Both the position numbers and the translations under genes were made by a program. The notes below the pieces were generated by a model. That model made no database searches. It worked only from the letters and a program-made list of their open reading frames with translations, and had not been told where the DNA came from. A DNA stretch of 32,541 nt, from contig SKTU01000034.1 of NCBI GenBank assembly GCA_007122455.1, positions 1-32,541 on the forward strand, read 5' to 3'. This document shows, piece after piece, positions 28,926 through 32,541 of this stretch; position 1 is the first letter of the stretch, and each line of letters starts with the position of its first letter. Origin of the DNA: Haloarculaceae archaeon (GTDB lineage Archaea; Halobacteriota; Halobacteria; Halobacteriales; Haloarculaceae).

Positions 28926-31895
28926 TCACGACGATCCGAGCGCCTCGGCCACCTTCTCGATCGGGTGCGGCGGTTTCTCGTCGTACTCGTCGCCGATCTG
29001 CGTCCGGCAGGACGCCCCTGGAGCGACGACCGAATCGCCGCTGTCGTCGTCGATCCGCTCGAAGAGCATCTCGCCGACGGCCTGACTCATCGAGTAGTGT
29101 TCGGCCTCGTACCCGAAACTACCCGCCATGCCGCAACAGCTACTGTTGAGCGGCGTGACTTCGTATCCTGCCCGCCTGAGAACGCCGACGGCGTGGTGAT
29201 CCTTCTTCGTCGCCTTCTGGTGGCAGTGGCCGTGGTAGCTCAGACGCTCGTCGGTACTCCCGAACTCGAGCGATTCGTCGAGGCGGTACCGATCGATGTA
29301 CTCGTTGATGCCGTAGCTGTTCGCCGCGACCGCTTCGACGTCCTCGCCGGAGCAGAGGTCGAGATAATCGTGCTGGAACATGACAGCGTCGGAGGGTTCA
29401 CACACCACGACGTCGCGTCCGTCGCGGATCCGGGGAGCCAGCGCGGCGACGTTCTGTTCGGCCTGCTCGCGCGCCTTTTCGAGGAACCCCTTCGAGAACG
29501 CCGGTCGACCGCTCGCAGTCACACCGTCGGGGAGTTCCACGTGAACATCGGCGGCCTCCAGCACGCGAACCGCCGCCTTCCCGGCGGAAGGGTTGTTGTA
29601 GTTCGTGTAGGTGTCCGGGAAGAACAGCACCTGCCGCGACGCCTCGGACGGATCGATCGTCGAGCCGCCGCGAGCCTCGAACCAGTCGACGAACGTCTCC
29701 CGGTGGAACGTCGGGAGCGATCGCTCGCGGGCGATCCCGACCGTCTTCTCCATCAGGAACCGCGATCCCGGAAGCTTCGTAGCGAGATTCGAGAGCGGCG
29801 CGGTTGCGCTACCGATCTTCGAGAGGGTGTCGATGTTCGCGAACATCCGGTCGCGGATCGACGCGCCGTTCCGCTCGTGGTAGGCGTGTTCGAGCTCCGC
29901 CTTCATCTTCGCCATGTCGACTTCACTCGGGCAGTCGGTGGCACATCCCTTACAGCCGACACAGAGGTCGAGCACCTCCGTGACGAACTCCTCTTCGAAC
30001 ATCTCCTCCTCCGGGAGCCCCCCGCTCATCGCCTGTCTGAGCATGTTCGCCCGCCCCCGTGTGCTCTGGATCTCCTCGTGAGACGCCCGGTAGGTCGGGC
30101 ACATCACCCCACCGGTGCCGTCCTGGCTCGTCCGGCAACCGCCGCAGCCGTGACAGAGCTCGACCATGCCCTGGAAGCCGTTCTCGTTCTCCCAGTTCAG
30201 TTCGGCGTCGAAACCGGAGTCGAACTCGTACTCCGGACCGAACCGGAGGTTTTCGCTCATGTCGAAATCACCGCAGACCGATCCCGGATTCAGCAGCCAG
30301 TCCGGATCGAACGCCGACTTCAGATCCCGAAACACTTCCCAGAGACGGTCGCCGTAGAGTTTGCGGTTCCACTGGGTTCGCGCCCGACCGTCGCCGTGTT
30401 CGCCGGAGACGCTCCCGCCGTACTTCACGGCGAGGTCGGAGGCCGCGTCGCCGAGCGACACCATCGTGTCGACCCCCTCCTGAGTCTTGACGTTGATGAG
30501 GGGTCGGACGTGCATACAGCCGGGGCCCGCGTGGGCGTAGAAGCTGGCGAACGTGTCGTGGTCCTCGAACACCTGCTGGAACTCGGCGGTGTACTCCGGG
30601 AGATGTTCGACCGGGATGGCGACGTCCTCGACGAACGCGATGTGCTTCTCGTCGCCGGTCCGGGAGAGCAGGATCGGCGTCGAGGCCTTCCGCATCTTCC
30701 AGAACGCCTGTTGTTGATCGGCGTCGTACGCTTCGAGCCCGTCGAATGCGATCTCGCCGACGCGGTCCTCGAGCAGCGCCTCGACGAGTTCGCGGCGCTC
30801 GGCGTCGGTGTCGGCGTAGAACTCGACGAGCAGGAACGTGTCCGTCTCCTCGGGGAGGATACCGACGACGTCCTTGAACTCCTCGAGCCCGCGAGCCAGA
30901 TCGAGCAACACCCCATCGAGCACCTCGACGGCGGCGGGATCGTGTTCGAGGATCGGCTCGACGTCCTCCATGGCGTCCAGCAGGCTGTGGTAGGTGAGCA
31001 ATGCGACCGACTTCGTCTCCGGGATATCCACCAGCGAGACCTCGGCTTCCGTCACCAATGCGAGCGTCCCCTCGCTCCCGACGAGCAGTTTGGCGAGGTT
31101 GACCGTGCCGGTCTCGGCCTCGTCGATAAGCACGTCCAGATTGTACCCCGACACGTTCCGCTTCATGTCGGGATACCGCTCGTCGATCTCGTCGGCCTCC
31201 TCGTCGATGATCCGAACGACTTCGGCGTAGATGCGCGCCTCGAGACCGCCGTCGACGTCCGCGCGCTCGCGAAGCGTCTCGACGTCGATCTCGCCGAACG
31301 TCGTCACCGACCCGTCCGCGAGAACGGCTTCGACCTCCTCGACGTACGCGTCCGTCTTGCCGTAGAGGAGCGAGTGTGCACCGGTGGTGTTGTTACCGAT
31401 CGCTCCGCCGAGTGCACTCCGATCGGCCGTCGACGGATCGGGTGCGAACTTCAGCCCGTGCGGCTCGAGGGACCGGTTCAGTTCGCCCAGCGTCACACCC
31501 GTTTGCGCCCGTGCACGTCGGTCGTCGGGGTCGATTGAGCGCACCTCGTTCATGTACCGGGTGAAGTCGAGCACGACCGCCTCGTTGACCGCCTGCCCCG
31601 CGAGGCTCGTCCCCCCGCCACGGGGGAGTACCGGGATCTCCCGCTCCGCACAGTAGGAGACGACCGCGGCCACGTCCGCCGTTGAGGTGGGGTAGACGAC
31701 GCCGATCGGCGTCACCTCGTATGCGCTCGCGTCCGTCGCGTACAGCTCCTTCGAGTACTCGTCGAATCGAACGTCGCCGTCGACACGCTCGGTCAGATCG
31801 TCGACCAGCCCGGGACGATCGACCGCGTCGTTCCGGTAGTCGTACTCGGCACGTCCGTCCGCAGTCGGATCCGAAGATGGATTATCAGTAGCCAT
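28926..31895 (-). CDS. Fused FAD-binding / iron-sulfur dehydrogenase (D-2-hydroxyacid type)
   Basis: This 989-aa fusion joins a GlcD/Dld-type FAD domain with a GlpC/LutA-like Fe-S domain. The N-terminal PCMH-type FAD site is visible (VLPRGGGTSLAGQAV, then ADRSALGGAIGNNTTGAHSL and KLLVGSEGTLALVTEAEV), followed by a substrate domain with SVSGEHGDGRARTQW. Two ferredoxin-like clusters follow, CHGCGGC...CPTYR (about 578-600) and CVGCKGCATDCP (about 641-655). The C-terminal CCG domain keeps HGHCHQKAT and SSCCGMAGSFGY, but the first CCGRP motif is degenerate (TASGRPAFSKGF). Members oxidise D-lactate, glycolate or 2-hydroxyglutarate and pass electrons to the quinone pool. It lies in line between the TPP-enzyme and MFS genes. 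Confidence 0.92.
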   Translation of the reverse strand: MATDNPSSDPTADGRAEYDYRNDAVDRPGLVDDLTERVDGDVRFDEYSKELYATDASAYEVTPIGVVYPTSTADVAAVVSYCAEREIPVLPRGGGTSLAGQAVNEAVVLDFTRYMNEVRSIDPDDRRARAQTGVTLGELNRSLEPHGLKFAPDPSTADRSALGGAIGNNTTGAHSLLYGKTDAYVEEVEAVLADGSVTTFGEIDVETLRERADVDGGLEARIYAEVVRIIDEEADEIDERYPDMKRNVSGYNLDVLIDEAETGTVNLAKLLVGSEGTLALVTEAEVSLVDIPETKSVALLTYHSLLDAMEDVEPILEHDPAAVEVLDGVLLDLARGLEEFKDVVGILPEETDTFLLVEFYADTDAERRELVEALLEDRVGEIAFDGLEAYDADQQQAFWKMRKASTPILLSRTGDEKHIAFVEDVAIPVEHLPEYTAEFQQVFEDHDTFASFYAHAGPGCMHVRPLINVKTQEGVDTMVSLGDAASDLAVKYGGSVSGEHGDGRARTQWNRKLYGDRLWEVFRDLKSAFDPDWLLNPGSVCGDFDMSENLRFGPEYEFDSGFDAELNWENENGFQGMVELCHGCGGCRTSQDGTGGVMCPTYRASHEEIQSTRGRANMLRQAMSGGLPEEEMFEEEFVTEVLDLCVGCKGCATDCPSEVDMAKMKAELEHAYHERNGASIRDRMFANIDTLSKIGSATAPLSNLATKLPGSRFLMEKTVGIARERSLPTFHRETFVDWFEARGGSTIDPSEASRQVLFFPDTYTNYNNPSAGKAAVRVLEAADVHVELPDGVTASGRPAFSKGFLEKAREQAEQNVAALAPRIRDGRDVVVCEPSDAVMFQHDYLDLCSGEDVEAVAANSYGINEYIDRYRLDESLEFGSTDERLSYHGHCHQKATKKDHHAVGVLRRAGYEVTPLNSSCCGMAGSFGYEAEHYSMSQAVGEMLFERIDDDSGDSVVAPGASCRTQIGDEYDEKPPHPIEKVAEALGSS

Positions 31896-31927
31896 GAGTT
31901 CCGTTTTGTGTCCAGTTCACACAGACA

Positions 31928-31936
31928 ACAGATAAA
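31928..31936 (-). promoter_or_regulatory. Possible internal promoter before the FAD/Fe-S dehydrogenase
   Basis: The minus strand reads ACTTTATCT about 37 bases upstream of the ATG at 31895. A dyad TGTGT-N7-ACACA (31907-31923) lies between. It would allow transcription independent of the upstream TPP gene. Confidence 0.35.
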
Positions 31937-31965
31937 GTCACCCTACGCCGAATCGCCGGGAGGGG

Positions 31966-32541
31966 TTACTCCTCAAGGTCGGGACGCGAGAGCTCAGTCT
32001 CTTTCGACGTGATGATCTCCAGCAGCGCCGCCGTACCCTGTTCGGTCTGTTCGATCCCGCGCTCGATCGCCGGGGCGACCTCGTCGGGGTCCTCGACGCG
32101 CTCGCCGTAGCCGCCGAGCCCCTCGGCAACCGTCGCGAAGTCGCCGGAGAACGGCGTCTCGTAGGACGCCATCTCGTAGTTGTTGAGGTGGATCGAGAGG
32201 ATCGGGAGGTCCTCGCGCACCGCGGTTTCGAAGTCGAGACCGGTCATGCCGATGGCGCCGTCGCCCCAGAGGTTGATGCAGAGCTTCTCCGGGTGAAGCA
32301 GCTTGGCACCCATGATGAGGCCGAGCCCGTAGCCGAGCTGGGTCGTCTTCCCCCAACCGATGTACGAGAGCGGCTCCGTCGACTCCCAGAACGGGGCGAG
32401 GAAGTCGCGAGGGTTGCCCGCGTCGTGCGTGATGATCGTCTCCTCGGGGTCGGTGACGCGAGTGAGCTCGTGGATGACCCGGTAGGGATTGATCGGCGTC
32501 TCGTCGGACGTGAGCTTCGGTCGCCACTGGTCGAGCCACTC
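31966..32541 (-). CDS. Thiamine pyrophosphate-dependent enzyme, C-terminal part (5' partial)
   Basis: This is the C-terminal 191 residues of an acetolactate-synthase-like TPP enzyme; the frame is open to the right window edge. The TPP/Mg2+ motif GDGAIGMTGLDFETA...LHLNN-type (GDGAIG then LSIHLNNYEM) is intact. It is preceded by THDAGNPRDFLAPFW and GWGKTTQLGYGLGLIMGAKLL. Candidate reactions are acetolactate synthase, glyoxylate carboligase, oxalyl-CoA or phenylpyruvate-type decarboxylation. It lies 70 bases upstream of the FAD/Fe-S dehydrogenase on the same strand, so a joint pathway is likely. The reaction cannot be fixed without the missing N-terminal two domains. Confidence 0.88.
   Translation of the reverse strand, partial: EWLDQWRPKLTSDETPINPYRVIHELTRVTDPEETIITHDAGNPRDFLAPFWESTEPLSYIGWGKTTQLGYGLGLIMGAKLLHPEKLCINLWGDGAIGMTGLDFETAVREDLPILSIHLNNYEMASYETPFSGDFATVAEGLGGYGERVEDPDEVAPAIERGIEQTEQGTAALLEIITSKETELSRPDLEE

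Noticed and set aside
28200-31538. A 1112-codon open frame on the plus strand
   Set aside because: It lies antisense to the MFS and FAD/Fe-S genes. Its translation is an arginine/histidine/valine-rich shadow of high-GC coding DNA with no domain.

Overview
This is a window from a haloarchaeon (class Halobacteria). The evidence is high GC, strongly acidic proteins, archaeal-only genes (L39e, L31e, aIF6, DUF424, ThpR), many CxxC microproteins, a PGF-CTERM surface protein, and TATA-like boxes centred about 27 bases upstream of start codons, which is the layout of leaderless transcripts. Genus cannot be assigned from the sequence alone. I saw no tRNA, rRNA, CRISPR array, transposase or phage gene. 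No stretch over 300 bases lacks a gene. The longest gaps are 24910-25174 (265 b), 26537-26776 (240 b) and 8788-9015 (228 b).

Layout. 1-1.7 kb: two PotB/PotC-type ABC permeases, the first cut by the window edge. 1.7-3.9 kb: a DUF6293/HFX_2341-type regulator with a Rossmann/CARF-like N-terminus, a single-span membrane microprotein, two CxxC zinc microproteins and a DUF1405 membrane protein. 3.9-8.8 kb: pdxS (vitamin B6) and thrB (threonine) facing each other, an FAD amine-oxidase-like enzyme, an AI-2E/PerM membrane protein and a DUF6149 protein. 9.0-11.1 kb: an FAD/NAD pyridine-nucleotide-disulfide reductase, an HxlR regulator and DoxX, a possible redox-response neighbourhood. 11.1-14.0 kb: a translation cluster (rpl39e-rpl31e-tif6), thpR, a TPR protein and DUF424. 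14.0-17.8 kb: a membrane histidine kinase divergent from sufS, then sufU and a rubredoxin-like protein, giving iron-sulfur biogenesis genes. 17.9-22.6 kb: a pilin-like exported protein, a 33-residue Cys-rich microprotein, an AIR-synthase-family protein, a metallo-beta-lactamase-fold hydrolase and a Tat/PGF-CTERM surface protein. 22.6-24.9 kb: an acyl-CoA dehydrogenase and a two-gene split YeeE/YedE transporter. 25.2-28.9 kb: an NSS sodium symporter, an alpha/beta hydrolase and an MFS transporter. 28.9-32.5 kb: a fused FAD/Fe-S dehydrogenase and a partial TPP enzyme, which form a likely operon with the MFS gene.

What stands out. Several promoters carry inverted or direct repeats at operator-like positions: pdxS (two interleaved dyads), DUF6149 (16-bp perfect palindrome), the 9016 FAD reductase (7-bp arms, 8-bp spacer) and sufS (12-bp direct repeat, each copy containing a small dyad). 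The most coherent possible new system is the TPP enzyme / fused FAD-FeS dehydrogenase / MFS operon at the right edge. It could be a 2-hydroxyacid (glycolate- or lactate-type) uptake and oxidation pathway, but the substrate is inferred, not shown. No feature here clearly qualifies as an undescribed defence or mobile system.
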